Assembly: GCA_025465035.1 (NCBI GenBank)
Contig: JAODMH010000098.1
Coordinates: forward strand, 1-36,632
Direction of reading: 5' to 3'
DNA length: 36,632 nucleotides
DNA from: Microbacteriaceae bacterium
GTDB taxonomy: Bacteria > Actinomycetota > Actinomycetes > Actinomycetales > Microbacteriaceae
In this document: positions 27,952-36,632 of the stretch, in pieces
Position numbering within the stretch: position 1 is the stretch's first letter
Layout of the letters: every line of letters begins with the position of its first letter
The notes under the pieces: generated by a model
Told to the model about the DNA's origin: nothing
The model's input: the letters and a program-made list of their open reading frames with translations, nothing else
Databases searched by the model: none
Translations under genes and position numbers: made by a program

Positions 27952-30141
27952 ATGGCTCGGTCCGGCCAGGGGCAATCGGCGCAGGATAAGGCGGGCGGCA
28001 AGGCGACGCAGCGCAAGCAATCGTCGCGCAAGCCGGCCCAGCGCCAGTCGCAGCAGCGCCGTTCGAGAGGCACGGACGACACGGGCGTGATCCCCGTGCT
28101 CGCGCGCGCCGTTCGCGAGGTCGAGGGTGCCGCGGAGCGTGGCAAGGTCGGGCCGTCGAACCGCACCAAGTTCCAGGTCATCGCGCTGCTCATGCGGGAG
28201 GAGCGAGCACGGGCCAAGAACGACAAGGAGATAACGGATGCCGAGCGCACCGAGCTCCTCAAACGGCTCGACGGCGTCGCGACCATCCTCGCCAAGACCG
28301 CGGCGCGGGACACCTCCCTCATCCAACTACTCGCCGAGGAGACAGCGGTGACGGATGCGGCGCGCACCCTCCGCCGCGACATGCTCATCGCCGCCGGCGC
28401 CGAGCTGTCTCCCGATGAGCTCATCATCGTCAAGGAACCGGATCCGGTCGCGCCCGCCGCGGAGCGCCAGGTCGTTCCCCAGTCCGTCATCGCCCGCCAA
28501 CTCTCCAATCCCTTCCTCGCCCCGGACTTCACCCAGGTCGTTAAGGCGCAGCCGGTCACCCGTCGTCTTGCCAACTGGGAGCTTCTCGAGCCGCTCTTCC
28601 GCGCCTTCGAATACGGCTCGGGTGGCAACGTCGCGAGCATGGACCTCCCAGAGCCGACCGCCGCCGACCGCAGGGTGCCGGAGAACCTCGAACTCTTCAA
28701 CCACCAGGCCGCGTTCGTGGCCAGCGCTCGAGAGGGACATCGCAGCTACCTCTTGGCCGACGAGCCGGGCCTGGGGAAGACCGCGCAGGCGCTTCTCGCC
28801 GCGCAGGTCTCGAATTCCTATCCCTTGCTCGTCGTCGTCCCCAACGTGGTGAAGATGAATTGGGCGCGCGAGGTCGACCTCTGGACGCCGAACAAGACCG
28901 CGACCGTCATCCACGGCTCCGGCGAGAACCTCGACGCCTTCGCGGATGTCGTGATCGTCAACTACGACGTGCTCGACCGTCACGTCGGCTGGCTCGGGAC
29001 CCTGGGGTTCAAGGGCATGGTCGTCGATGAGGCACACTTCATCAAGAACCGCGAGTCGCAGCGCTCGAAGCACGTGCTGGCCCTGGCTCAGAGCATCCGG
29101 TCCCGCTCACGCAACGCACTCATGATCGCGCTCACCGGCACACCGCTCATCAACACGATCGAGGACTTCCGCGCCATCTGGCAGTTTCTCGGTTGGATCG
29201 ACGGCGAGAAGCCGACCGCGCAACTCATGGGGCGGCTAGAGGAGAATGGCCTGACCCCCGCCGACTTCGGCTTCTTCGCCGAAGCCAGGCAGACCGTTAT
29301 CGACATGGGCATCGTGCGCCGCAAGAAGCTGGATGTCGCGGCCGACCTGCCGAGCAAACGCATCGCCGACCTCCCGGTCGAACTCGACGACGATCTCGGC
29401 CGGTCCATTCGCCAGGCGGAGCACGACCTGGGGATCCGGCTGCTCTCGCGTTACCGGGCATTGCTCAAGGCCCGTACCGAAAGCGCCGATATCCCGCATC
29501 CGGAACTCGTCCGCATGGTTGCCAGGGCAGAACTCGAGGAGTCGAAGGCCGCGAAGACCGGCGAGAACGTGTTCACGATGGTGCGCAAGATCGGCCAGGC
29601 CAAGGCCGTGCTCGCGGCCGACTACACCGCCCAGCTGGCACGTTCGGTCGGCAAGGTCGTGTTCTTCGCCAAGCACATCGACGTGATGGATGCGGCGGAG
29701 GAGACCCTCGCCAGGCGCGGTCTCAAGACCGTCTCGATCCGCGGCGACCAGACGGCGGCGTTTCGGCAGAACCAGGTGGACGCCTTCAACAACGACCCTG
29801 ACGTGTCGGTCGTCGTCGCATCGCTCACCGCTGCGGGAGTCGGCCTCAACCTGCAGGCAGCGTCGAACGTCGTGCTCGCCGAACTCAGCTGGACGAGCGC
29901 GGAACAGACTCAGGCCATCGACCGCGTTCACCGCATCGGTCAGGCCGAGCCGGTCACCGCTTGGCGCATCATCGCCTCACAGACCATCGATGCGAAGATC
30001 GCGGAGCTCATCGATAGCAAGGCGGGCCTCGCGGCGCGCGCGCTCGACGGTGACGACTCTGAGATCGCCGCGGAGTCCAGCGTGCAACTCGATGCCCTCG
30101 TGCATCTGCTGGAGCAGGCCATCGCCGACGCGGGGGATTAG
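27952..30141 (+). CDS. SNF2-family DEAD/DEAH-box helicase
   Basis: ATG at 27952 with AGGAGAAG upstream. LADEPGLGKTAQALLAAQ, VVDEAHFIKNRESQRSKH, ALTGTPLINTIED, ASNVVLAELSWTSAEQTQAIDRVHRIGQ. Confidence 0.93.
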   Translation: MARSGQGQSAQDKAGGKATQRKQSSRKPAQRQSQQRRSRGTDDTGVIPVLARAVREVEGAAERGKVGPSNRTKFQVIALLMREERARAKNDKEITDAERTELLKRLDGVATILAKTAARDTSLIQLLAEETAVTDAARTLRRDMLIAAGAELSPDELIIVKEPDPVAPAAERQVVPQSVIARQLSNPFLAPDFTQVVKAQPVTRRLANWELLEPLFRAFEYGSGGNVASMDLPEPTAADRRVPENLELFNHQAAFVASAREGHRSYLLADEPGLGKTAQALLAAQVSNSYPLLVVVPNVVKMNWAREVDLWTPNKTATVIHGSGENLDAFADVVIVNYDVLDRHVGWLGTLGFKGMVVDEAHFIKNRESQRSKHVLALAQSIRSRSRNALMIALTGTPLINTIEDFRAIWQFLGWIDGEKPTAQLMGRLEENGLTPADFGFFAEARQTVIDMGIVRRKKLDVAADLPSKRIADLPVELDDDLGRSIRQAEHDLGIRLLSRYRALLKARTESADIPHPELVRMVARAELEESKAAKTGENVFTMVRKIGQAKAVLAADYTAQLARSVGKVVFFAKHIDVMDAAEETLARRGLKTVSIRGDQTAAFRQNQVDAFNNDPDVSVVVASLTAAGVGLNLQAASNVVLAELSWTSAEQTQAIDRVHRIGQAEPVTAWRIIASQTIDAKIAELIDSKAGLAARALDGDDSEIAAESSVQLDALVHLLEQAIADAGD

Positions 30142-31538
30142 GACAGCACGGAACGTTCGACCAGTCGCGTGATCGCCTCGGTCGGTATGGCCAGCCAGTC
30201 GGGACGGTTGCGCGCTTCATAGACGGCCTCGTAGAGCGCCTTGTCGATTTCGAAGGCGTCGAGGACGGCGCGGTGTTCGCGCAGGTCGCGCCCGGATCCC
30301 GCGATGTAGCCGTCGAGAAAGGCGCCCTGGCAATCCGCGGCCCAGCTGCCCGCGGAATGGCCGCCCGCGCGGGCGAAGGAGCCGGCCACGTAATCGAAAG
30401 AACGCAGCATGCCCGCGACGTCGCGCAGCGGGATATCGGGCAGCGATCGTTCCCGCATCGGCCGCATCGGCTCGCCCTCGAAATCGAGAACCACCCAACC
30501 TCTCCCCGGCACGGCGAGGACCTGCCCGAGGTGGAGGTCCCCGTGGATACGCTGCAGCGCTGGCCACGGGCTCATCCTGGCGCGCGAGTAGACCTCCTCC
30601 AGCGCCTCCCGATGGTCGGCGAGCGTCGGTACCTCCTTCGCCGCGAGCTCGAAACGCCGACGCATGCCCGCAATCACGGCGGCGATATCGGCCGGGATGG
30701 TGGTTCGGGAGGGAAGTGCGCCGGCCAGCGTCCTGTGCATGGCTGCCGTCGTCTGGCCAAGTGCGCGTGCGCGGTCGCTGAAGTCTTCACCGATCTCGAT
30801 GGCCCGTACCGCAACACGCCACGCATCCTCGACGCCGGGGATGAACTCCTGCGCGAAGGCGAGATGGCCGGTGGCGATGCCGTGCGGATCCCCTGCGTCG
30901 TGCCACCGTCCGGTGACATGCCCGATCGCCCTCGGCACGATCGCGGACCCGGCCTCCCCGAGCACCGCAGTGAGCACGACATCCGGATTCTCGCCGTCGT
31001 GCAGTGCGCGAAACAATTTGCAGATGACGGGAAACGACCGCTCGCCGTTCTCGGTCGTGATGTCGTAGACGATCGATGTGTTCGACTGCTCGCCGCTGAG
31101 CACTCGGGACGAGCGGATCGTCGCGCCATCGTCGCCGAGGTTGCGGCGGCCCCTGGCGACGATGCGGTCCGAGCCGTCGGCTGCCAGCACCGTGCCCTCA
31201 TCGAGGATGAGCCTGAGCAGCGATTCCGCGAAGGCGGGGTCGTGGGGCCCGTCGTAGATCCACGTCGTGTCGGTGCCATCCCCGCGGGTCGCGATGAGCG
31301 CACGCTCCGCCCCCTCAAGTGGGACGCGTCGTTCCGTGAGCGGGACCTGGTAGAGCAGCGGATGCTCCGCACTGTCCAACACGAATTGAACGCTGATCGA
31401 CACGGCATCGTCCGCACTGTCGAGGCGGAACCCGTCGATGAACTCGAAGCGGGGCGCGCGCGCCTTGCCCGCGTACCAGCGCTGTCGCGTCATCCATGCC
31501 GCGAGATAGCCGGGAACCTCGTCCACGACCACCTCCAT
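30138..31538 (-). CDS. Maltokinase-like aminoglycoside-phosphotransferase-fold protein; start 31538 or 31526
   Basis: N-terminal cap YLAAWMTRQRWYAGKARAPRFEFIDGFRL; kinase motifs LQRIHGDLHLGQVLAVPGRGWVVLDFEGEPMRPMRERSLPDIPLRDVAGMLRSFDY. Confidence 0.88.
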   Translation of the reverse strand: MEVVVDEVPGYLAAWMTRQRWYAGKARAPRFEFIDGFRLDSADDAVSISVQFVLDSAEHPLLYQVPLTERRVPLEGAERALIATRGDGTDTTWIYDGPHDPAFAESLLRLILDEGTVLAADGSDRIVARGRRNLGDDGATIRSSRVLSGEQSNTSIVYDITTENGERSFPVICKLFRALHDGENPDVVLTAVLGEAGSAIVPRAIGHVTGRWHDAGDPHGIATGHLAFAQEFIPGVEDAWRVAVRAIEIGEDFSDRARALGQTTAAMHRTLAGALPSRTTIPADIAAVIAGMRRRFELAAKEVPTLADHREALEEVYSRARMSPWPALQRIHGDLHLGQVLAVPGRGWVVLDFEGEPMRPMRERSLPDIPLRDVAGMLRSFDYVAGSFARAGGHSAGSWAADCQGAFLDGYIAGSGRDLREHRAVLDAFEIDKALYEAVYEARNRPDWLAIPTEAITRLVERSVLS

Positions 31539-31615
31539 CGGCAAACCGGGCCCGTCGCCCACGCATCACCCTACGCAGCGGGTGGGCGATGGACCAGCCC
31601 TGGCCGCGACCAACG

Positions 31616-31684
31616 TCGACAGCGGAGGTTTGGCGCGACCGCCGCGCGCCGCGCGGCGCGCTCACGCCGAACCTCCGCTGTCGA
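31616..31684. repeat. Large hairpin with nested 18-bp GC palindrome between divergent genes
   Basis: TCGACAGCGGAGGTTTGGCG (31616-31635) pairs with CGCCGAACCTCCGCTGTCGA (31665-31684), one G-U. The 29-nt loop contains GCGCGCCGCGCGGCGCGC (31644-31661). Confidence 0.85.
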
Positions 31685-31924
31685 GCGCAGGGAACGGCGC
31701 GCCCCTCGATCGAGGGAGACCCGCTCTGGGGGCATACAGGTGACACGCAACCGGGATACTCTCCTAACCAGCAACACAGGGGGAACCTGGGTGGCGGCGA
31801 CTTCGCGAGAGTCGAATGCGGATACGGGGGTATACCGGCTTCGAGCACTCGCAGAACAATGAGGTCGCCGTCCCTACCAGGAACCTTCGGCCACCCCGTC
31901 CGGTGCGGCGGAGATAATGGTTAG

Positions 31925-32332
31925 ATGCTCTCCAGAGATCTCGCGTTGGCGCTACAGGATGCAGGGGTACGGTGGCGTCCGGTTTCCGGCGATGCGTTCG
32001 TCATCACGCGGGAGGGATTCGAAGGCGACGTCTTCGTGGTCAGTGACATGACGATCGAGTCGCATGAGTTCGAAACCGGTACCATTCTTGGATTCAACGG
32101 AACGACCGAGTGGGCGCTGGATTCCGTGGCCCTCGAGAACGCTCTCTGGCTCCCTCACGAGCACCAGCTGCGCGAACTGCTCGGCGGCACCTTCCACTCG
32201 CTCAGCCGTAGTGCGGCCGGGTACCGCGTCGATTTTGCCATCAACGGTGAGCCGGCATCCCATGAGGCGGTGGAAGTCGCCGACGCCTACGGGGGCGCGC
32301 TGCTCGATCTGGCCCGCGCCGCCTCTGACTAG
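31925..32332 (+). CDS. Conserved hypothetical protein, 135 aa
   Basis: Good coding character, and GATAAT lies 6 nt before ATG. No catalytic family recognised. Confidence 0.75.
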   Translation: MLSRDLALALQDAGVRWRPVSGDAFVITREGFEGDVFVVSDMTIESHEFETGTILGFNGTTEWALDSVALENALWLPHEHQLRELLGGTFHSLSRSAAGYRVDFAINGEPASHEAVEVADAYGGALLDLARAASD

Positions 32333-33219
32333 TCGCGCAGCGACTGTAGATGGGCGTTGATGCTGGCGGAGAGTTCCCTATCCACGCGGAACGTCGCGCC
32401 GTCGAGCTCGCGCACCGGGGCAGCGAGCCGCACGCTCGACACCAGCCACGCGGCATCGGCGAGGCGCAGTTTCTCTGGTGACAGCTGCTCGAAGCCGGTC
32501 TCGAAGCCGACGCTCTCGGCGTAGCGGAAGATACTCGCCTGGGTCGTGCCGTCGAGGATCCCGAGGCCCGTGCCCGGCGTGAGCATCCGATTGCCGACCC
32601 GGTAGACGACACTCGAGCTCGGCCCCTCGAGGACGAAGCCATCGCTGGAGACGAAGATCACGTCGTCGGCCCCGCGCCGGGCGGCCTCGCGTAGCACGGA
32701 GCGGTTGATGGCGTAGCTGAGGGTCTTGGCCCCGGCGAGCAGCCACGGGGAGGTCCGCTCGACGTCGTGCCGATAGCCGCGGTCCAGCGTCACGACGCGA
32801 AGACCCTCGACGCGTACCCGTGAATAGTCCGGCGAGTGGGTTGCGAAGACCCAGCCGGTCGGACGTCCGTCGCCCTCGACGCCCCGGGTCAGCACGGTCT
32901 TGACCGATGACTCGTCCGCGGGTTCCAATTCGCCAACCGCCGCGAGGATCGCCGATCGCCAGGCGTCCACATCGGGCGTCGGCAGTTCCAGGGCGGCCGC
33001 CGAGTGGATGAACCGGCGCAGGTGGTGTTCCAGCGCCTGCGGGCGTCCATTGCCGACGCTGATGGTCTCGAAGATTCCGTCGCCGCGCGTCGCGCCCAGG
33101 TCGAGGGCGGTCAGCAGGGGAGCGGCCGGGTCGAAGAATGCGAACGGGGCAGCCATCGAACTGTGGGGCGGTGCATCCGACGATGGCTGGTTGAGTACGA
33201 TGAGGACCTGTGTTGGCAC
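32329..33219 (-). CDS. Aminotransferase class IV (aminodeoxychorismate lyase/BCAT-like)
   Basis: LGATRGDGIFETISVGNGRPQALEHHLRRFIHSAAAL and GADDVIFVSSDGFVLEGPSSSVVYRVGNRMLTPGTGLGILDGTTQ. GTG 33219 supported by CAGAAT 6 nt upstream. Confidence 0.92.
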   Translation of the reverse strand: MPTQVLIVLNQPSSDAPPHSSMAAPFAFFDPAAPLLTALDLGATRGDGIFETISVGNGRPQALEHHLRRFIHSAAALELPTPDVDAWRSAILAAVGELEPADESSVKTVLTRGVEGDGRPTGWVFATHSPDYSRVRVEGLRVVTLDRGYRHDVERTSPWLLAGAKTLSYAINRSVLREAARRGADDVIFVSSDGFVLEGPSSSVVYRVGNRMLTPGTGLGILDGTTQASIFRYAESVGFETGFEQLSPEKLRLADAAWLVSSVRLAAPVRELDGATFRVDRELSASINAHLQSLRD

Positions 33220-33256
33220 CCCACCATTCTGCCCGGTCACGTGCAGACGACGGCGA

Positions 33257-33784
33257 TCACTGGGCGAGAGCCGCTTCGAAGGCGTCGAAGACGGCGGCGT
33301 TGACGAGGACGAACCGCACCACGCCGATACTGCCGCCCGCCCCGTGGTCGACGATCCGGGACACTGTCGACACAGCGATGCGAGCGGCGTCGGCGATCGG
33401 CCAGCCGTAGACGCCCGCCGAAACGGCCGGGAACGCGATGCTCGTCGCGCCGAGTTCTGCGCCGACCCTCATCGACTCGCGGTAGGCGCTCGCGAGCTGG
33501 TCGCTATGGTCGATCGATTCGGCCCAGACCGGACCAACAGTGTGGATGACCCATCGCGCCGGCAGCCGTCCAGCGGTCGTTGCGACAGCCTGCCCGGTCG
33601 GCAGTCCATCGGGAAGGATCGTTGCGCGCAGCTCTTTACATGCGGCGAGGATCTCCGGACCGCCGGCACGATGGATCGCGCCATCCACCCCGCCACCTCC
33701 GAGCAGCGAATGGTTCGCCGCATTGACGATCGCGTCGACGCGCTCTGTCGTGATGTCGCCCAGGCGCAACTCGATTCGCGTCAC
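33257..33784 (-). CDS. Macrodomain protein (O-acetyl-ADP-ribose deacetylase-like)
   Basis: IELRLGDITTERVDAIVNAANHSLLGGGGVDGAIHRAGGPEILAACKELR and FPAVSAGVYGWPI. Confidence 0.94.
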   Translation of the reverse strand: MTRIELRLGDITTERVDAIVNAANHSLLGGGGVDGAIHRAGGPEILAACKELRATILPDGLPTGQAVATTAGRLPARWVIHTVGPVWAESIDHSDQLASAYRESMRVGAELGATSIAFPAVSAGVYGWPIADAARIAVSTVSRIVDHGAGGSIGVVRFVLVNAAVFDAFEAALAQ

Positions 33785-33787
33785 GAC

Positions 33788-35278
33788 TCAATCCTGTCGC
33801 TGTACCGGGATGCTGGCGGTGTTGCCGTAGGCCCTGTTGCGGCGCGGAATGAAGAGGGCGAGGATCACGCCGGCCAGGGCGACGGCCGAGCCCATGGCGA
33901 ACACGATCTGGAATGCAACGCTGGTGGGTATCGGTACACCGCCGGAGAGCACGAAGTTGGAGGCGAGGATCACCCCGACGATGGTGGCTGCGACCGTTGA
34001 GCCGAGCGTGCGCATGACCGAGTTCAGGCCGTTGGCGGCGGCCGTCTCCGTCGGCGGCACGGCACGCATGATGAGCGTCGGCATCGCGGCGTACGCGAAA
34101 CCGACGCCGAAACCCACGATCGTCGACGTGAGGATGACGTGCCAGATCTGGGCATGCAGCACCACCGCGAGAGCGAAGGCGATCGTGATGATGATGCCGC
34201 CGAGAATGAGGCTGGTGCGCGGTCCGCGGGAGTTCGACAGCCGGGCCGCCACGGGTGACATGAAGAACATCACCAGCCCGAGCGGCGTGAGGCACAGGCT
34301 CGAGATGATCAGGGTCTGTCCGAGCCCTACGCCCGTGGCGGTCGATGCTTCGAGCAACACCGGCAGCGCGGCCGTCGTGATGAAGAACGCGAAGCCAACC
34401 GAGATGGACGCTAGGTTCGTGAGCAGCACCGGTCTGCGCGCGGCTACCCGAAGATCGACGAGTGGGTCCTTCGTCCGAAGTTCGACGAAGCCCCAGATCA
34501 GGAGAACCACGATGCCGCCGATGAACAGCCCGAGAGTGAGTGGACTTCCCCAGCCCCATTCGCTGCCCTTCGAGACGGCGAGCAGGATGCCGACCAGGCC
34601 GAGTCCGAATCCAAGCGCTCCGACGAAATCGAATCGCCCGCCGACGCGCAACGTGCTCACGGGGATGATCGTCGCGACCAACACGATCGCCAGGATCGTG
34701 AGAAGCGTTGCGAGCCAGAACAGATAGTGATAATCGAAGTTCTGCGCGATGATCGCGGCGATCGGCAGTCCGACGGCGCCACCGACGCCGAGCGTCGCAC
34801 TCACCAGAGCTACGGCACCACCAAGGCTCTTCGGGTGTAGAACGTCGCGAAGGATGCTGATGCCGAGAGAGATCACGCCGAGCCCAACGCCCTGGAACAC
34901 CCGGCCGATGACCATCGGGATGAGCGTGCTGGAGAACGCACAGATGATCGAGCCGGCCGCCATGAGAATGAGCAGCGTGAGCACGATGCGCCGCTTGCCG
35001 TACATGTCGCCGAGGCGTCCGCTGATGGGGGTCGAGATCGCGGCGGCGAGGAGTGTGGCGGTCAGCACCCAGGTGGCGTCGGCGCTTGTCGCGTGAAGGA
35101 ACTTCGGCAGTTCGGGGATGATCGGCGTGACAAGGGTCTGCATGAAGGCGGCGATGAGACCGGTGAGCGCGAGGGTTGTGGTAACGGCCCGATCGCTCGG
35201 CCGCCGGGTGAGGCGAGCCCGCTCCGCTGCTGTCGGTGACCTGTCGGCCCGGCCTTCGGAGAAATCGTCTGAACTCAC
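33788..35278 (-). CDS. MFS transporter (DHA2-like)
   Basis: ALTGLIAAFMQTLVTPIIPELPKFLHATSADATWVLTATLLAAAISTPISGRLGDMYGKRR. TAGAGT lies 6 nt before GTG 35278. Confidence 0.92.
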   Translation of the reverse strand: MSSDDFSEGRADRSPTAAERARLTRRPSDRAVTTTLALTGLIAAFMQTLVTPIIPELPKFLHATSADATWVLTATLLAAAISTPISGRLGDMYGKRRIVLTLLILMAAGSIICAFSSTLIPMVIGRVFQGVGLGVISLGISILRDVLHPKSLGGAVALVSATLGVGGAVGLPIAAIIAQNFDYHYLFWLATLLTILAIVLVATIIPVSTLRVGGRFDFVGALGFGLGLVGILLAVSKGSEWGWGSPLTLGLFIGGIVVLLIWGFVELRTKDPLVDLRVAARRPVLLTNLASISVGFAFFITTAALPVLLEASTATGVGLGQTLIISSLCLTPLGLVMFFMSPVAARLSNSRGPRTSLILGGIIITIAFALAVVLHAQIWHVILTSTIVGFGVGFAYAAMPTLIMRAVPPTETAAANGLNSVMRTLGSTVAATIVGVILASNFVLSGGVPIPTSVAFQIVFAMGSAVALAGVILALFIPRRNRAYGNTASIPVQRQD

Positions 35279-35306
35279 CGTCCAACTCTAGGCGCGCCGG
35301 ACGACA

Positions 35307-36461
35307 CTAGCGCTGGAGTGTGTAGCTGCCCCAGTCGTCGACGCGCCAGTTGATCCAGCCGTTGACTCGCTGCAGGCTCACCGTCACCTCATAGGACTCG
35401 CCCGAGCTGCTCTTCGCCGCACACCCGAACTGCTGACCGACGAGCACCGGAGGAATGGTCGGGCAGGTGACATCGAGCTTCGCGCCGATGATCGAGGCCT
35501 CCGAGACGACTGACTGCTGGGCTTCGATGCTGAACACGCCGGGGATGACGGAGATCAGCAGTCCTGGCACGACGAGAACCGAGCCGATCTGCAGAAGGAC
35601 GAGCGCGACCCACACGAGGAGAGGAGCGAGACCCAGCCGCCCGACCCTGCTGAGGCTCGCCGATCGGGCGAGGAGATAGACGGGCGCGGTCAGCAGCGCC
35701 CAGGCCCAACTGGCCCGGTGCTCATAACCCGCCTGCTTGAGCAGGACGCTGTCCACTATCGCGAGAATCACCACGATCAGATAGGAGCCGCCCCAGACAG
35801 CGCCCGTCGCCACGGGCCCGAGCGTCGCGCCGAATCCGAGTAGCAGAAGAAGGCTGACGACGAGCAGCAGGAGCGGAATGAGTGCGATGATCCAGACCGG
35901 CGTCGTGTAGGCCGGAATGCGGCTCGGCGACGACCTTCGTCGATTCACGGTGGGGACCTTCGGCTTCGACTCCTCGTCTGCCCTGGCCGGAACCGGGACG
36001 GGGGGAGCGGAGACAGCGGACGCGGCGGCCCGCGGGGCAAAGGCCGAGACTGCCTCCTCGATCGGATCGAGGTCATCGTCGTCGATCGGCTCCGCACTCA
36101 TGCTGATCGATTCGCCGACCGGGGTCGGTTGATCGACATCGATAGTCAGCGGCAATGGAGGGTCGAGTTCCTTGAGTTCGACCGAGAGCGGTGCCTGCGC
36201 GCTGGCGGCATCACGGGCATCGCTCTCGTCGGTCGCGAGTTGCGCGTACTGTTCGTCGCGTTCACGCTGTTCGCGCTGCTGGCGCCGGGTGGGCAGCTCC
36301 TCGTCCGCATAGGCGAGGCGTGTCGGCTGCTGCATCACAAGCGGTGGGCGGGCCTCCGTCGTGAGCTCGGTCCACGCGTGGTTGTTCCACCAGCGAAGCT
36401 GTGGAAGTCCCATCGGGTCCGGATACCAACCAGCGGGTACTGTGACGTCGTCTTCGAACAC
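35307..36461 (-). CDS. DUF2510 domain membrane protein
   Basis: VPAGWYPDPMGLPQLRWWNNHAWTELT is the DUF2510 signature, followed by several TM segments. GTG 36461 has SD GGGAGG; the ORF-track start at 36476 is TTG. Confidence 0.82.
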   Translation of the reverse strand: MFEDDVTVPAGWYPDPMGLPQLRWWNNHAWTELTTEARPPLVMQQPTRLAYADEELPTRRQQREQRERDEQYAQLATDESDARDAASAQAPLSVELKELDPPLPLTIDVDQPTPVGESISMSAEPIDDDDLDPIEEAVSAFAPRAAASAVSAPPVPVPARADEESKPKVPTVNRRRSSPSRIPAYTTPVWIIALIPLLLLVVSLLLLLGFGATLGPVATGAVWGGSYLIVVILAIVDSVLLKQAGYEHRASWAWALLTAPVYLLARSASLSRVGRLGLAPLLVWVALVLLQIGSVLVVPGLLISVIPGVFSIEAQQSVVSEASIIGAKLDVTCPTIPPVLVGQQFGCAAKSSSGESYEVTVSLQRVNGWINWRVDDWGSYTLQR

Positions 36462-36591
36462 GCCCGCCTCCCGCAATACTCGCTGTGAAAGCTCAGATTA
36501 GTGGGAAACTGTCGTCACCGCATTCCCCCCGTTGGCGTGCCTTCTGTGGAGTCTCGAAGACTGCTCACAGCGCTAATGCGGGCAGCCGGGC

Positions 36592-36632
36592 TACCGTTGC
36601 CCCATGCATGAGGTCCACGGGGTACAGGCGCG
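36592..36632 (+). other. Putative leaderless promoter and first codons of a gene running off the window
   Basis: TACCGT (36592-36597) + 6 nt + ATG 36604 (MHEVHGVQA...), open to the window end. Too short to identify. Confidence 0.45.

Noticed and set aside
31765-31800. c-di-AMP (ydaO-type) riboswitch suggested by GGGGGAACC...GGGTG
   Set aside because: The distal conserved segments (e.g. CCGACAGCTAACC-like) are absent, and the downstream gene has a leaderless promoter.
31496-31924. 142-aa ORF covering the nested hairpin region
   Set aside because: No SD or -10 at a suitable place, low-complexity N-terminus antisense to the maltokinase-like start, and no domain.
33636-35285. Very long antisense ORFs (e.g. 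549 aa here, 560 aa at 23230-24912, 529 aa at 30273-31862, 482 aa at 11375-12823, 376 aa at 7492-8622)
   Set aside because: They are Arg/Pro/His/Gly-rich shadow frames opposite well-supported genes, which is expected in high-GC DNA. No recognisable domains.
1-36632. tRNA, rRNA, transposase, integrase or prophage genes
   Set aside because: None recognised on either strand. The intergenic gaps inspected lack tRNA cloverleaf features, and all long supported ORFs have housekeeping or metabolic families.

Overview
This is a GC-rich actinobacterial chromosomal segment. The gene content suggests Microbacteriaceae, which is inference. It is densely packed on both strands, and I see no rRNA, tRNA, CRISPR array, prophage or transposase. 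Backbone genes: infB (5'-truncated by the window) and rbfA; an Fpg/Nei glycosylase and mutY; truB and ribF; a deoxyribose-type operon (SorC/DeoR-like sugar-binding regulator, deoC, a full aldehyde dehydrogenase, a half-length aldehyde dehydrogenase); a maltokinase-like gene; a SNF2 helicase; a Stealth-type phosphotransferase; a Rieske/FAD oxidoreductase; several MFS transporters; a macrodomain protein; and a DUF2510 protein. The strongest non-genic signals are: (1) two copies of a 121-bp intergenic element at 13682-13802 and, inverted, 26553-26673. Each has GGCGGAG units spaced exactly 21/19/21 bp, a terminal hairpin and inverted ends, and each sits between convergent genes. (2) A recurring TANNNT-like -10 box placed 6-7 nt before the start codon of about 17 genes, implying widespread leaderless transcription. 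(3) A perfect 20-bp-arm hairpin at 19816-19864, a nested-palindrome hairpin at 31616-31684 and a 15-bp-arm hairpin between infB and rbfA. (4) Palindromic operators upstream of the deo-type operon and of the TetR/MFS pair. (5) A uridine-kinase-like protein with a degenerate P-loop.
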